A stretch of DNA of 64,000 nt from NCBI GenBank assembly GCA_009788055.1, contig WQSG01000005.1:1-64000 (forward strand), in the 5' to 3' direction. Under the pieces are notes generated by a model. The model was not told the origin of the DNA. It ran no database searches and worked only from the letters and a program-made list of their open reading frames with translations. The DNA comes from Defluviitaleaceae bacterium. GTDB lineage: Bacteria > Bacillota > Clostridia > Lachnospirales > WQUN01. Shown piece after piece: positions 44,177 through 52,538 of this stretch (positions within the stretch are counted from its first letter, which is position 1; every line of letters begins with the position of its first letter). The position numbers and the translations under genes were made by a program.

Positions 44177-44487
44177 ATGGATTACCTCCCAACTTTCTCA
44201 GATTTATTAAAGATAACAATGCTACTTCACCAGCGTTAAGCATAGCGCGCGTGGGCCACGGAATCAAGGCTCAATTGCGCGACAATGCCCCAAGCCCTTT
44301 AATATCCCTCGCTTAAAAACTTGGCACAGATAGGTTGTGTCCGGTTAAGCCCCGCATAACTTCCCGTTCCCTTGGCTCTGCTCTTTCAATGTTTGTTTTT
44401 GGTGTTTGTGTTTCGCTTCACATCTCAATCGCTGATAAAATCAGCGTTTGATGGGTGGCCTAAGCCAAAATCTGCTAAACCGGCACA
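44177..44487. other. Intergenic region of the integrated element
   Basis: 311 bp. It holds the block CTTGGCACAGATA (44320-44332), repeated at 45275 and inverted at 46187, and a TTTGTTTTTGGTGTTTGTGTTT stretch that recurs near 45349. An inverted pair (CGCTGATAAAATCAGCG) is near 44430. No gene is seen. Confidence 0.5.
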
Positions 44488-45000
44488 TTACGCTTCTAGC
44501 TTCCTGATTTTTGCAATAGCCTTCTCGAATCCGGCAGACAATGCTTTATCTTCCGAAATTTCCTTCCGCGTAATGCCTATGGCATTCAGTGTATCGGTTA
44601 AATCGTTTGTATAGCAGTATTCGTAGTTCGCAAGCTCATACAGAAACATCTCATAGATGTAACCATGGCCTGTAGTGTCGGCGGCGATTGCCTCTTTTCG
44701 CTCCCTTTCGTGCCTAGCAAACATCTCCTTGAGTTTGGGCGCGTTTGATTTTAGGCAGAATGCACCGATGTCATCTAATCTACAAATTTTATCGGTGTCG
44801 TCCAGGGTCAATCCGAGCTTTGCCAACTCCTTTTCGAACTGCTCATCGCCAAAGGCAAAAAAGAACGGAAACTGGTTTACTTCTTTTTGGTGTTTAGCCT
44901 CCAAAGCCAAATAGCTGTTCGTAGCGTTTTCGCCCATAGCAGATGAATCTTCCTCACGCACGCCGTTAAGCGGCGGCTTTTGTCCTGATTGTTGTTGCAT
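44488..45000 (-). CDS. DUF7659-like mobile-element protein
   Basis: 170 residues. The body KHQKEVNQFPFFFAFGDEQF, GLTLDDTDKICRLDDIGAFC, GYIYEMFLYELANYEYCYT and LTDTLNAIGITRKEI matches a small-protein family common on integrative elements of gut Firmicutes (DUF7659 from memory). The function is unknown. It is preceded by TGGTGAAAGGATTAAAT, a leader block shared with 45747-46106. It is the first cargo gene behind the recombinase. Confidence 0.75.
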   Translation of the reverse strand: MQQQSGQKPPLNGVREEDSSAMGENATNSYLALEAKHQKEVNQFPFFFAFGDEQFEKELAKLGLTLDDTDKICRLDDIGAFCLKSNAPKLKEMFARHERERKEAIAADTTGHGYIYEMFLYELANYEYCYTNDLTDTLNAIGITRKEISEDKALSAGFEKAIAKIRKLEA

Positions 45001-45076
45001 AATTTAATCCTTTCACCATTAACATTTATAAGCGAGCAGTGCCGTAGTTGCGGTGATCGTAGCCGGTGTTTGCCGT

Positions 45077-45229
45077 TCAGCCTATCTGGACCAAATCTTT
45101 AAGCACGGCTTGGTGATGGTTCAAGCAAAACAACTCATACAGTTGAGCATTAAGCTTCCATACAGCGGCAGCGTGTTTAATGGCATCCCTCATTTTATCT
45201 TCAGTAACATTGAGTGCATTGATTTGCAT
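45077..45229 (-). CDS. Small protein of 50 residues
   Basis: The ATG lies behind AAGGAGAATCAGGTT, a good ribosome-binding site, and the product is helical: MQINALNVTEDKMRDAIKHA then AAVWKLNAQLYELF. The open frame, coding strand and spacing agree with the neighbouring island genes. No family is recognised. Confidence 0.6.
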   Translation of the reverse strand: MQINALNVTEDKMRDAIKHAAAVWKLNAQLYELFCLNHHQAVLKDLVQIG

Positions 45230-45393
45230 AACCTGATTCTCCTTGTTTTTTATTTTTGTTGACTCGGCTAAAGACTTGGCGCAGATAAACTAGGCGCCGA
45301 CAAACTTGCGTTAAACTACTGCTTCTTGGCTTTGCATTTTCACTGTTTGTTTTTGGTGTTTGTGTTTGTTGCGAACCGCAAATTCCGTCAAAA

Positions 45394-45753
45394 TCAGTGA
45401 TTGGTCAGTTTTTGTTGATCGTCATGTGCAGAAGACCTTTCGCACACGCTTACATCAGAAAATTCCGCTGGCTTTAATTTGCCTTTGAAACCGGCAGATG
45501 AACCCATTGCTCCCCATATGTCATCTTCGATGTTCGTCATGATAGTCTCATCTTCTTTTGCGTGATAGTAGACATACACAATTTCATCACCATCAGCGGG
45601 TTTGTCATCAAGTCGCCACTTCGCCATAAAGCACTCAGCGTAGGTATTACGACTATATAGAGCATCTCCCTCATTGAAAGACGCACTGACCATACGCCGT
45701 AGCGTTGTCGTACCGAGAAGGGTCGCCTTGCTTTTTCTCTGTTTTTTTACCAT
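45394..45753 (-). CDS. Hypothetical mobile-element protein
   Basis: 119 residues, charged, without signal peptide or membrane helix. The middle has beta-like strands (EIVYVYYHAKEDETIMTNIED). It overlaps the upstream gene by 7 bp and has GCGAGGACAT before its ATG, so it is co-translated with it. Not recognised further. Confidence 0.6.
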   Translation of the reverse strand: MVKKQRKSKATLLGTTTLRRMVSASFNEGDALYSRNTYAECFMAKWRLDDKPADGDEIVYVYYHAKEDETIMTNIEDDIWGAMGSSAGFKGKLKPAEFSDVSVCERSSAHDDQQKLTNH

Positions 45754-46106
45754 ATGTCCTCGCCGGTTTTCACGGTAATCTTACATCTGACAACAACATA
45801 GCGTTTTGTGAATACTTCGCTAACTTCATCGGGTACATCGATACCGTCATACTCAGGATTGGCGGTCTTCCAATCATCTTGGAATTCTTCCCACATCTCC
45901 GTTCCCAGAATTTCTCGCGCATCATACACACACCACGCAACATTGCAGATAGAGTCATCCTCTAAATCCACGATTGCAAACCAGCCACCCATATTTATTG
46001 AGGGACCGCGATACTTTTCATCTGAAATTTTGTCGCCCACTTCAAGCGTCTTATTATTTCCACCCTTTCCGTCTAGAGACGACTTTTTCGTTGATTGTTT
46101 TTCCAT
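45747..46106 (-). CDS. Hypothetical mobile-element protein
   Basis: 119 residues. Low-complexity head (1-30), then GGWFAIVDLEDDSICNVAWC, YDAREILGTEMWEEFQ and a final strand region KRYVVVRCKITVKTGEDIW. It shares its 22-bp leader (AATGTTAATGGTGAAAGGAT) with the 44488-45000 gene, so the two genes may be co-regulated or the leader may be a duplicated expression signal. Confidence 0.6.
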   Translation of the reverse strand: MEKQSTKKSSLDGKGGNNKTLEVGDKISDEKYRGPSINMGGWFAIVDLEDDSICNVAWCVYDAREILGTEMWEEFQDDWKTANPEYDGIDVPDEVSEVFTKRYVVVRCKITVKTGEDIW

Positions 46107-46274
46107 AGTAATCCTTTCACCATTAACATTTAATAAATCAGCATCGCCATAATGCAGTGCTTCACAGGTCTTTGCCTACGCCAGCTTATCTGTGCCAAGT
46201 CTTTAGTGTTTAAGTGTTCAAGCACTTAGTGCAGCTAAATACAGTCAAATTGGGATATTTTGCAGAAGCAATCG

Positions 46275-46583
46275 CTACCTTGCCGCGTCTTTGTTTGTTT
46301 TCGCAGTGTTAATGCGGTGCAAGAGGTCACTTGCTTGTTTTGCCAAATTAGGCTCATTACAGCTTTCGCAGCTTCTAATGGCTTCTTGAAGCATCACGGA
46401 TGTCTCTTTGCTCTCATAGTAAATATCCTTTGCGATATGTATGATGTTTTCAGCTACCTCATCATCGCTTCGGACACCGTCATAAACTTCCGCATATTCA
46501 TCGTAAATGCTCCAAAAATGGTCGATGTCTGCTGCCAACAGCCGAACATCCAACGGTATGACTTCTAATTGTTTCTCTTCCAT
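46275..46583 (-). CDS. Hypothetical mobile-element protein, helical
   Basis: 102 residues with AAAGGAG before the ATG. It is almost all helix and acidic (VRLLAADIDHFWSIYDEYAE, then SDDEVAENIIHIAKDIYYE). It may be an all-helical structural or regulatory protein. The function is unknown. It lies in line with the other minus-strand genes of the island. Confidence 0.6.
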   Translation of the reverse strand: MEEKQLEVIPLDVRLLAADIDHFWSIYDEYAEVYDGVRSDDEVAENIIHIAKDIYYESKETSVMLQEAIRSCESCNEPNLAKQASDLLHRINTAKTNKDAAR

Positions 46584-46775
46584 ACGAATCTCCTTTGTAC
46601 TGTGTTAATAAAATAAGGTGCTGTAAAGTGCGAAACTGCTCTTTGCCACATCCCAATATTCTCATTTAGCTGTACTAAATGCTTGATGTTTCTGTGTATA
46701 TTATTTTGGATACCAGCTTGCGTAAAACAAGCTGGTGTGAAATGGCTAAATTGTGCCATCTCTAAAGTGCATTTG

Positions 46776-47282
46776 TTATTTTTCGGAAGGTTCTTGTGAA
46801 TTTTCCGATTGTGTGGGTGATTGCCCGGCTTTCCAGCTACTGTTGCCGGATAAATTCCGCAACAGAATCTTCCTCGCCAACTTATACTCGGGCCCGACAA
46901 AACCTAATCGGATCAGAAATACACGCATTGTGAACTTGTCGTTATCTGTATCACGCTCCTTGGCTGTGATGCGTTGGGATTCCTTCGCCATTTTGCATAG
47001 GGCTGTAACAAAGCGTAGATAGGTATCTACTTCGCCGTCTTCACCTGTAAGGATGAACCACGGAAAATGTATCTTCTCCTCACCGATAAGAAGAGGTAGA
47101 TGGCTTATGCCAAGTGCCTTTTTTATCAGTACAGCTTTGCTGGCGATAATCTTCCGGATATTGTCTATCGCCACTTCGGTAAACTGCTCCCTCGGCATTT
47201 CGATTATCAACCTGTCATCGTCAGACGACCGGCGAGCAATTGCTTCACTGATCGTGACAAACAGGGCATCTTTCCGAATCAC
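46776..47282 (-). CDS. Conserved ICE-associated protein (virulence-related family)
   Basis: 168 residues. MIRKDALFVTISEAIARRSS, DDDRLIIEMPREQFTEVAID, a beta region PLLIGEEKIHFPWFILTGED and RVFLIRLGFVGPEYKLARKI match a protein seen on many conjugative elements of gut Clostridia and sometimes labelled virulence-related. The biochemical role is unknown. It overlaps the upstream zinc-finger gene by 38 bp. It is good evidence that this region came from an ICE. Confidence 0.7.
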   Translation of the reverse strand: MIRKDALFVTISEAIARRSSDDDRLIIEMPREQFTEVAIDNIRKIIASKAVLIKKALGISHLPLLIGEEKIHFPWFILTGEDGEVDTYLRFVTALCKMAKESQRITAKERDTDNDKFTMRVFLIRLGFVGPEYKLARKILLRNLSGNSSWKAGQSPTQSENSQEPSEK

Positions 47283-47493
47283 AACCTAAATGGTGATATT
47301 GACCCGCACCAACACCACAATCGTGGCAAAGGTCACCTCCGCGAAAAGTTGAAGGGTAATCCAAAGAATCACCAGCCTTAATTCGCTCATGCCTCCTGTT
47401 ATTAATAACAAGGTGCGATACTGTACAGCGATTTTTCGGCATCATCGGTTGGATGCAGATTGCGCAGATTGCGCGCGTTTCGTTTTTTGCCAT
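47245..47493 (-). CDS. Small zinc-finger-like ICE protein
   Basis: 82 residues. Cys/His pairs are spread along it: CAICIQ, then VSHLVINNRRHERIKAGDS, then CHDCGVGAGQYHHLGCDSER and CPVCHDQ. This C-x-x-C...H-H...C-x-x-C pattern is common in small ICE proteins and probably binds zinc. It lies first in a two-gene overlapping pair with 46776-47282. The role is unknown. Confidence 0.7.
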   Translation of the reverse strand: MAKNETRAICAICIQPMMPKNRCTVSHLVINNRRHERIKAGDSLDYPSTFRGGDLCHDCGVGAGQYHHLGCDSERCPVCHDQ

Positions 47494-47830
47494 GTACTTC
47501 CTTTCCTTAATTGTGGTTTGTTTATTGAAACCATAAGATGCTGTAAGCCATAATTCGCAAAAAACCTTTATCTCACTTGTATGCTTGGCTGCATCAAGCT
47601 CTCGAAGTTAAATTGTCAAGGTGCTGCCGCCATCAGGGGTCCGGCATCGGGGGATGCTCAATATTGCCGCTGGCGAGTTAGGCGGTAACTACCCCGCTCG
47701 CCGTGTCAGCGGGAAGCGTCTACGGCACGGCATCCCCCGCTCTGCCAATAAATAGCGTTCTGAAATCCTTTGTCTCAAATACGCTGACTGTTACGCTGCA
47801 TTTTTCTGTTCGACCAACTCCTCTGCACAA
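47494..47830. other. Non-coding remnant at the distal side of the island genes
   Basis: 337 bp. Contains an inverted pair around 47650-47745: GCATCGGGGGATGC and GCATCCCCCGCTCTGCC, with further G/C-rich stems between them. Short frames on both strands are broken. I see no intact gene; this may be a decayed ICE gene or a structured RNA. Confidence 0.35.
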
Positions 47831-48289
47831 GTGCAAGGCAGTAACCACACCAACCGCATAGTCGGTGATAGTGTTCTTAACCATTCTCTCAGTAGAAATT
47901 TTGCACTAAATCCTATGTCGGGCGGTTCATTTCCGGGAGTCGCCAGCCACAATACCCCTCGGGGTGCAAACATCGGCTTTGACAGAGCTATGAGCGAAGA
48001 ATTCTGGACTACTACTACATCAACTTGGACGGCTTGGGATACCGATATTTGGCATATCGAAGACGGTTCGTTGCCCACTTTGATAATGAACAGTGTGCCC
48101 ACCACTAGTTCCGGCGCACTGACACTCGTCGCAGGAACAGCGACCGGTGAACCCGGTGATGAGGTGGAAATAACGGTGTCGCTTATCGGAAACCAAGGTT
48201 TTGCCGGGCTTAGCCTAGCGTTGGGTTATGACATCACAATATTGACTCCGCTCTCAGTCGAAAGAAATAATGCACGCGGTATTCGGTAG
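47831..48289 (+). pseudogene. Fragment of a secreted GLUG/cohesin-like surface protein
   Basis: The readable 152 residues have no signal peptide and start from a GTG without a ribosome-binding site, and the frame stays open for some way upstream. The first part (NRIVGDSVLNHSLSRNFALN, then TWTAWDTDIWHIEDGSLPTL) resembles GLUG-type surface repeats. The last 50 residues (VAGTATGEPGDEVEITVSLI, then GFAGLSLALGYD) match the first strands of a cohesin-like domain, which is then cut off. The full gene would have been a large wall protein. Both ends are missing. Confidence 0.65.
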
Positions 48290-48309
48290 CCATATAATAG
48301 CCCCCGACG

Positions 48310-48338
48310 CGCGCACAGGGGCGTCGTGTGCGCGTTTT
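48310..48338 (+). terminator. Rho-independent terminator-like hairpin
   Basis: CGCGCACA and TGTGCGCG (48310-48317 and 48327-48334) pair perfectly, followed by TTTT. It lies 21 bp past the surface-protein fragment. Confidence 0.65.
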
Positions 48339-48552
48339 AATAGCAGTATGGGCTATGGATGCTCCTGCTGGGTATTGGCGTAATATTCGTCATATTCTTG
48401 ATTTGTTGTGTTATGCTTGCTCCTTTCTTTGTTTTGTGTTGTTACACATACAGTCTTAGCAGGCTCAATGGGCAGAGTCAATGGGTAACTTTTTTGAGAA
48501 TCGTTGCGGTGCGACACTAAGCCCTTGGGGTGAAAATGCTTAATTCGACACC

Positions 48553-48924
48553 TTGGTCATCTTAGGGCAAACGCAAAAAGCTATAGATGGTGCAACCCTA
48601 ATTGACGCCCAAATGATAGGTGGCATATCTTTCGTGGCGTATCTACAGATTAATAGTGGCAGTTCTATAACACCAGGAGAGATTAAGCTGCTATTTGTAC
48701 AGCGTAACGATGCTGGCGAAATCGTTGATCAGTTTGACATAGGCTATATTCCTGTTTTCTGCAAATATAGTAAAACTATTATGGAACCGGCTGGTTTCCA
48801 CGACATTTCTAGCAAGGCGAAAGGTGAAACAATCCAAGCAGTTTTTAGGGTTAAACCCAGCAGTAATGGTTTGCTTTACGTGAGTGAAGAAACGAAAGTA
48901 CAATTTTATATAGTAAAGAAATAA
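48553..48924 (+). pseudogene. Probable gene fragment, unrecognised
   Basis: A 123-codon frame from a TTG with no ribosome-binding site; a stop lies just upstream in frame. The product is beta-rich (MIGGISFVAYLQINSGSSIT, GLLYVSEETKVQFYIV) like the end of an extracellular domain. It is taken as a remnant because its neighbours are also fragments, but a real small gene cannot be excluded. The 260 bp before it hold only the 48310-48338 hairpin. Confidence 0.35.
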
Positions 48925-49147
48925 ACAGAGTGTGGATGTTGGCAAGTGTATCAAAAAACTCCATATCCCAAAACAGCCCTCTGACCCCAGTTTAGAGGTG
49001 TCTAATCGCTAAAAATGAGCCTTGACTCTTGCCTATGAGCCTGCTTTATTAGTGGCGGGCGCAAGTCCAACGTAGAGGCATCGAGATTTCAACGTTGACA
49101 ATATGTGCATGACGGGTGCATAATAGACCCATAGAAAGGAGTTGGTT

Positions 49148-49468
49148 ATGATTTCAACTGCGAGAATATCGGTGAATGTAGATGAAAAGGTGAAGCAAGA
49201 CGCACAACAAGTGTTTGGCGAAATCGGTATGGATATGACCACGGCAATAGACTTATTCCTAAGAACGGCAATCCGAGAGGGGCAAATCCCTTTCAGTCTT
49301 CAGACGGAACGAGCCTACCGTGAAGCTGCTCACAATGCTTACATCAAGGCTGAATTAGAGAAAGCTAAGCTAGAAGCCGCCGATCCAAATACCTTATGGG
49401 TATCACAGGATGAGATGAAGGCACGGCTAAGACAGCAACGCAAGGATAGAGACCTTGTACACGCTTGA
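49148..49468 (+). CDS. RelB/DinJ-type antitoxin
   Basis: 106 residues from the ATG behind AAAGGAG. The ribbon-helix-helix N-terminus (TARISVNVDEKVKQDAQQVF, then MTTAIDLFLRTAIREGQIPF) is the RelB/DinJ pattern and binds the operon's operator. The C-terminal helix (KAELEKAKLEAADPN onward) should bind the toxin. It overlaps the toxin gene by 14 bp and appears intact although its toxin partner has a stop codon. Confidence 0.92.
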   Translation: MISTARISVNVDEKVKQDAQQVFGEIGMDMTTAIDLFLRTAIREGQIPFSLQTERAYREAAHNAYIKAELEKAKLEAADPNTLWVSQDEMKARLRQQRKDRDLVHA

Positions 49469-49748
49469 TTATTTGCCGGCAGCCATAATTGGCATCCTAG
49501 AGGCTGAAACTTATCTCAACGAACACAGCCCGAGAGCTGCGGAGAAGTTTGCGGAGGCTGTCGAAAGACAAACGGACCTCCTGCTAGAACATCCGTTTAT
49601 GTGTTCAGTTTCCATCCATGATGAAACCTTGCGCTTAATGGTGCTGCCATACCAATACCATCTATTCTACCGTGTAGACGAATAAACAAAAACAATCCAA
49701 GTATATCGAGTACTCCGAGGAATGCGAGATATACCGAATCTGCTGTAG
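49455..49748 (+). pseudogene. RelE/ParE toxin with premature stop
   Basis: It starts at TTG (MYTLDYLPAAIIGILEAETY). The frame stops at TAA after RVDE (49683-49685), but the same frame continues past it as TKTIQVYRVLRGMRDIPNLL and ends at TAG (49746-49748), which is the conserved end of this toxin family. One codon therefore separates an intact toxin from a truncated one lacking the last strand and the conserved Arg/Tyr residues. Inactivation is likely, but an assembly error or recoding is possible. Confidence 0.85.
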
Positions 49749-49778
49749 CAACACCTCAGCCTCTACGAGAAAGAGAAC

Positions 49779-49800
49779 AGCCCCTTCGGGGGCTTTCTTG
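49779..49800 (+). terminator. Terminator of the toxin-antitoxin pair
   Basis: AGCCCC-TTCG-GGGGCT followed by TTCTT, 31 bp after the original toxin stop. Confidence 0.7.
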
Positions 49801-49991
49801 ATTTTGCAAGCATTTTACATCTCCAAAAAATGTAGTCTGACCTCTGTAGCCCAATGACCTCCCGCCTGACTACCCGTGCTGACCGACAGAAGCCACAATT
49901 CCGCACATAGTCGGAAGGTAAGCGAATATTCGGATATGACTCCTTACCATGTTTTTCCCTTAGTAAGCTAACCTCGAGCGGGAGGTGAGCT

Positions 49992-50135
49992 TCAGCGTTT
50001 TATCTTATTGACGACCCTCCATATGGTCGTGTAGTAGCAGCCGTATAGCTTAGCTATTTCTACTTGAGTTAAGCCCTCATTATGCGTGGCGATTAAAGCG
50101 ATTTTTTGACACCGACGACCCTGACGTGTTCGCCA
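49992..50135 (-). pseudogene. Remnant of a resolvase-type helix-turn-helix protein
   Basis: The only intact part is the C-terminal helix-turn-helix: TRQGRRCQKIALIATHNEG, then LTQVEIAKLYGCYYTTIWRV and VNKIKR before TGA. That is the C-terminal DNA-binding unit of Tn3-type resolvases and invertases. A TAG stop interrupts the frame just upstream, and no catalytic domain is found. Confidence 0.6.
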
Positions 50136-50227
50136 CGACTACCGACTACCGGTGTAACGAATGCAAAATTTAATGCCCTCAATACACAGCCGTTAGACAA
50201 CGGGGTATTTGAAGGGTAAAAGCAAAA

Positions 50228-50263
50228 AAACAGGCTTTCCGATTCCTCGGAAGGCCTGTTTTT
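50228..50263. terminator. Bidirectional terminator between the island and tRNA-Pro
   Basis: AAACAGGCTTTCCGA and TCGGAAGGCCTGTTT pair with one G-T wobble; A and T runs flank both sides. It probably ends the tRNA-Pro transcript on the minus strand. Confidence 0.75.
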
Positions 50264-50279
50264 ACTGACATTTCTACTC

Positions 50280-50353
50280 TCTGGGTGAAAGGATTTGAAC
50301 CTTCGACCTCTAGACCCCCAGTCTAGCGCGCTACCAAGCTACGCCACACCCAG
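50280..50353 (-). tRNA. tRNA-Pro (anticodon GGG)
   Basis: 74 nt. Acceptor CTGGGTG pairs with CACCCAG. The anticodon arm CTAGA-CTGGGGG-TCTAG gives GGG, and the T-arm is AGGTTCAAATCCTTT. CCA is not encoded. Confidence 0.93.
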
Positions 50354-50380
50354 AAACATTGCCCGCAGGCAACGAAAGGT

Positions 50381-50409
50381 AGTATATATTGGGGTTGCGG
50401 GTTTGTCAA
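50381..50409 (-). promoter_or_regulatory. Sigma-A promoter of tRNA-Pro
   Basis: Minus strand TTGACA (50404-50409), 17-bp spacer, TATACT (50381-50386). Confidence 0.8.
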
Positions 50410-50433
50410 GAATCTGCGGGGCAGAAATGGAAT

Positions 50434-50670
50434 TTACATAGCAGATTTTAAAGCGGCGGCGAGTTGGTCGGGGCAGGAGGTGCCGCGCACGCCGCACTGG
50501 ATGCCGGAAAGGCTGGCAATTAGGTCTTCGGCTTTGCGGCCTTTGGCTAGTTCGGCAATGCCCTTTAGGTTGCCGTTGCAGCCGTTTGAAAATTTTACTT
50601 CGTTTACAATGCCGTCGGAAACTTCTACTTGAATTTCGTCACAGCATACGCCTTTGGTTTTGTAGGTCAT
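50434..50670 (-). CDS. TSCPD-domain protein (TIGR03905 type)
   Basis: 78 residues. KGVCCDEIQVEVSDGIVNEV, SNGCNGNLKGIAELAKGRKA and CGVRGTSCPDQLAAAL match the small TSCPD family, related to the C-terminal domain of B12-dependent ribonucleotide reductases and carrying conserved cysteines that may bind metal. The role is unknown. It overlaps the pepF stop by ATGA and is co-translated with it. Confidence 0.9.
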   Translation of the reverse strand: MTYKTKGVCCDEIQVEVSDGIVNEVKFSNGCNGNLKGIAELAKGRKAEDLIASLSGIQCGVRGTSCPDQLAAALKSAM

Positions 50671-52445
50671 TTTGTCAGCTCCTTAAATTCTTGTATTGCG
50701 GATTTGATTACGTCAATCGCGCCTTTCCAGAAATCGGCGTTTTCGATGTCAATGCCAAGTTGGTTGCAGCTTTCGGTTATTGACATTTTGCCCGAAACGC
50801 GGAGGAAATTATCATATTTTTTTCCGAAAGAGGCGGGGTCTTGGTCGTAGATTTTGTAAAGACCGTTTGCAAGCAAGTGTCCGAAGGCATACGGGAAATT
50901 GTAAAAACTGGACGTTCCGCTGTAATAATGCGGCTTTATTGCCCACATATATGGGTGAAGTTTTTGCGGGTCAAGACCGTCGCCATAGGCTTTGCGCTGT
51001 GCGGCAAGCATTAGTTCGCACAGTTCTTGGGCGGAAAGCGGGTGGTCTAACCGCGCCGCGAAAACGCTTTTTTCAAACAGATAGCGCGAATAAATATCCA
51101 AAATAACCTGCGTTGCGTCTTGCAATCCGATTTCGATTAGCTGTAATTTTTCGCTTTGCGGCAGGGTTTTAAGCGCGGCGTTTGTGACAATCATTTCGCA
51201 GAAAGTGGACGCTGTTTCTGCAAGGGGCATTGGGTATCCCGTGTTCAGAATGCCCTCTTGCATCACCTGCATACTGTGGTATCCGTGGCCCAGTTCGTGC
51301 GCCAGCGTGATGATGTCGGACAAATTTCCGCCGAAGTTTAGCAAAACGCGGAACTGTTTTATTGCGTAAATGTCGCCGCAAAACGCGCCGCCCACTTTGC
51401 CCTCACGCGGCTGTACGTCTACCCAGTTTTTGTCGAATGCAAGTCGCGCAACTTTTTCCATCTCGGAAGAAAATTTGCCGAAGTTTTCCGCAACAAAGGT
51501 TTTTGCTTCTTCATACGAAAATGTTTTTTCGGCAGACGCCCCGACAGGCGCGAACAAATCGTAAAAAGCAAGCCCGCTTTCGCTTTTGGAAACGTATTTC
51601 GCTTTTGCCTTCAAATAATCGCGGAAGCACTGGATGTCTGTGTCGATTGCTTCAAACATTGCGTCCAGCGTTTTGCGCGTCATGTTGCTGTCAAAGAGGG
51701 TCTTGTCCAGTGGGTGGTCGAATTTTCGCAAGCGGCTTAGAAGATTTACCTCGCCCTTGATGCCGTTCATTGCGGCGGCGCAGGATTCTTCAATTTTGGG
51801 ATATGCGGCAAGTTCCGCTTCGTATGCCGCCTTGCGTACCGCAGAATCCGCATCGTATGCAAGGTTGCGGCACTCGTTTATGCCGATAATCTTTTTCTCG
51901 CCCGTTTTCGGGCAAGTAAATTCGCAGGTTAGCATGGAAATCAATTTGTCTTGCAACATCGACCACGCGCCCGAACCCGTGTTGTACATTTGCGCCGCCA
52001 AAGTTTCTTCGTCCTCGCTCATCATGTGGGAATATTCTTCCGCCATGTGCTGTAGCTGAAATGCATAATCCTCCGCGTCATGCTCCTTCGCCAGCGCGTT
52101 TATGTTACCGCCGTCTTTCGCAACCTTCGCAAGATATTTCGCAAGTCTCACTTTCATGCGGCTGGTTTCCGCATTCAGTGCTTCCAGCAGATATATAAAC
52201 TTAGACGCCGCCGCGTTTGCCGTATCCGTTGCATACACAAAATTCGCATACGAACTTAATCTGTCGTTCTTGGTGACATATTCCTCCAGCTTCCGCACAA
52301 GCGTTACAACATCCGGAAACCCTATCAGCTCGCCCGAAAGCGTGTTCATCGCTTCCGCCATTTTGGGCAGTTCCAAAAAGTCTGCCATAAATTCTTCCGA
52401 ATCAAATCCTGCATAAATTTCGTTTAAGCACCATTTTTCTGCCAT
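50667..52445 (-). CDS. pepF: Oligoendopeptidase F
   Basis: 592 residues from the ATG behind AAGGAG. An in-frame start 69 bp upstream would run through a hairpin and is rejected. An M3 metallopeptidase: the zinc motif is TLAHELGHGYHS near 378, with the third ligand Glu in PLAETASTFCEMIV near 405. It cuts oligopeptides in the cytoplasm. The family length is about 600. The TSCPD gene follows with a 4-bp overlap. Confidence 0.96.
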   Translation of the reverse strand: MAEKWCLNEIYAGFDSEEFMADFLELPKMAEAMNTLSGELIGFPDVVTLVRKLEEYVTKNDRLSSYANFVYATDTANAAASKFIYLLEALNAETSRMKVRLAKYLAKVAKDGGNINALAKEHDAEDYAFQLQHMAEEYSHMMSEDEETLAAQMYNTGSGAWSMLQDKLISMLTCEFTCPKTGEKKIIGINECRNLAYDADSAVRKAAYEAELAAYPKIEESCAAAMNGIKGEVNLLSRLRKFDHPLDKTLFDSNMTRKTLDAMFEAIDTDIQCFRDYLKAKAKYVSKSESGLAFYDLFAPVGASAEKTFSYEEAKTFVAENFGKFSSEMEKVARLAFDKNWVDVQPREGKVGGAFCGDIYAIKQFRVLLNFGGNLSDIITLAHELGHGYHSMQVMQEGILNTGYPMPLAETASTFCEMIVTNAALKTLPQSEKLQLIEIGLQDATQVILDIYSRYLFEKSVFAARLDHPLSAQELCELMLAAQRKAYGDGLDPQKLHPYMWAIKPHYYSGTSSFYNFPYAFGHLLANGLYKIYDQDPASFGKKYDNFLRVSGKMSITESCNQLGIDIENADFWKGAIDVIKSAIQEFKELTK

Positions 52446-52463
52446 TGTTATTCTCCTTATGCT

Positions 52464-52490
52464 AAAAAACCGCGCATTTGCGCGGTTTTT
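52464..52490. terminator. Hairpin upstream of pepF
   Basis: AAAAACCGCGCA-TTT-GCGCGGTTTTT. It can terminate the HPr-like gene on the minus strand. Similar CGCG stems occur in the dispersed repeat. Confidence 0.7.
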
Positions 52491-52538
52491 GTGTGGCGAT
52501 GCACTGTAGTTCACCGCGGTTTTATTATCCGTAAAAAT

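Noticed and set aside
47791-48105. 104-codon minus-strand frame over the cohesin fragment
   Set aside because: No ribosome-binding site, and the plus-strand translation shows recognisable surface-protein repeats.
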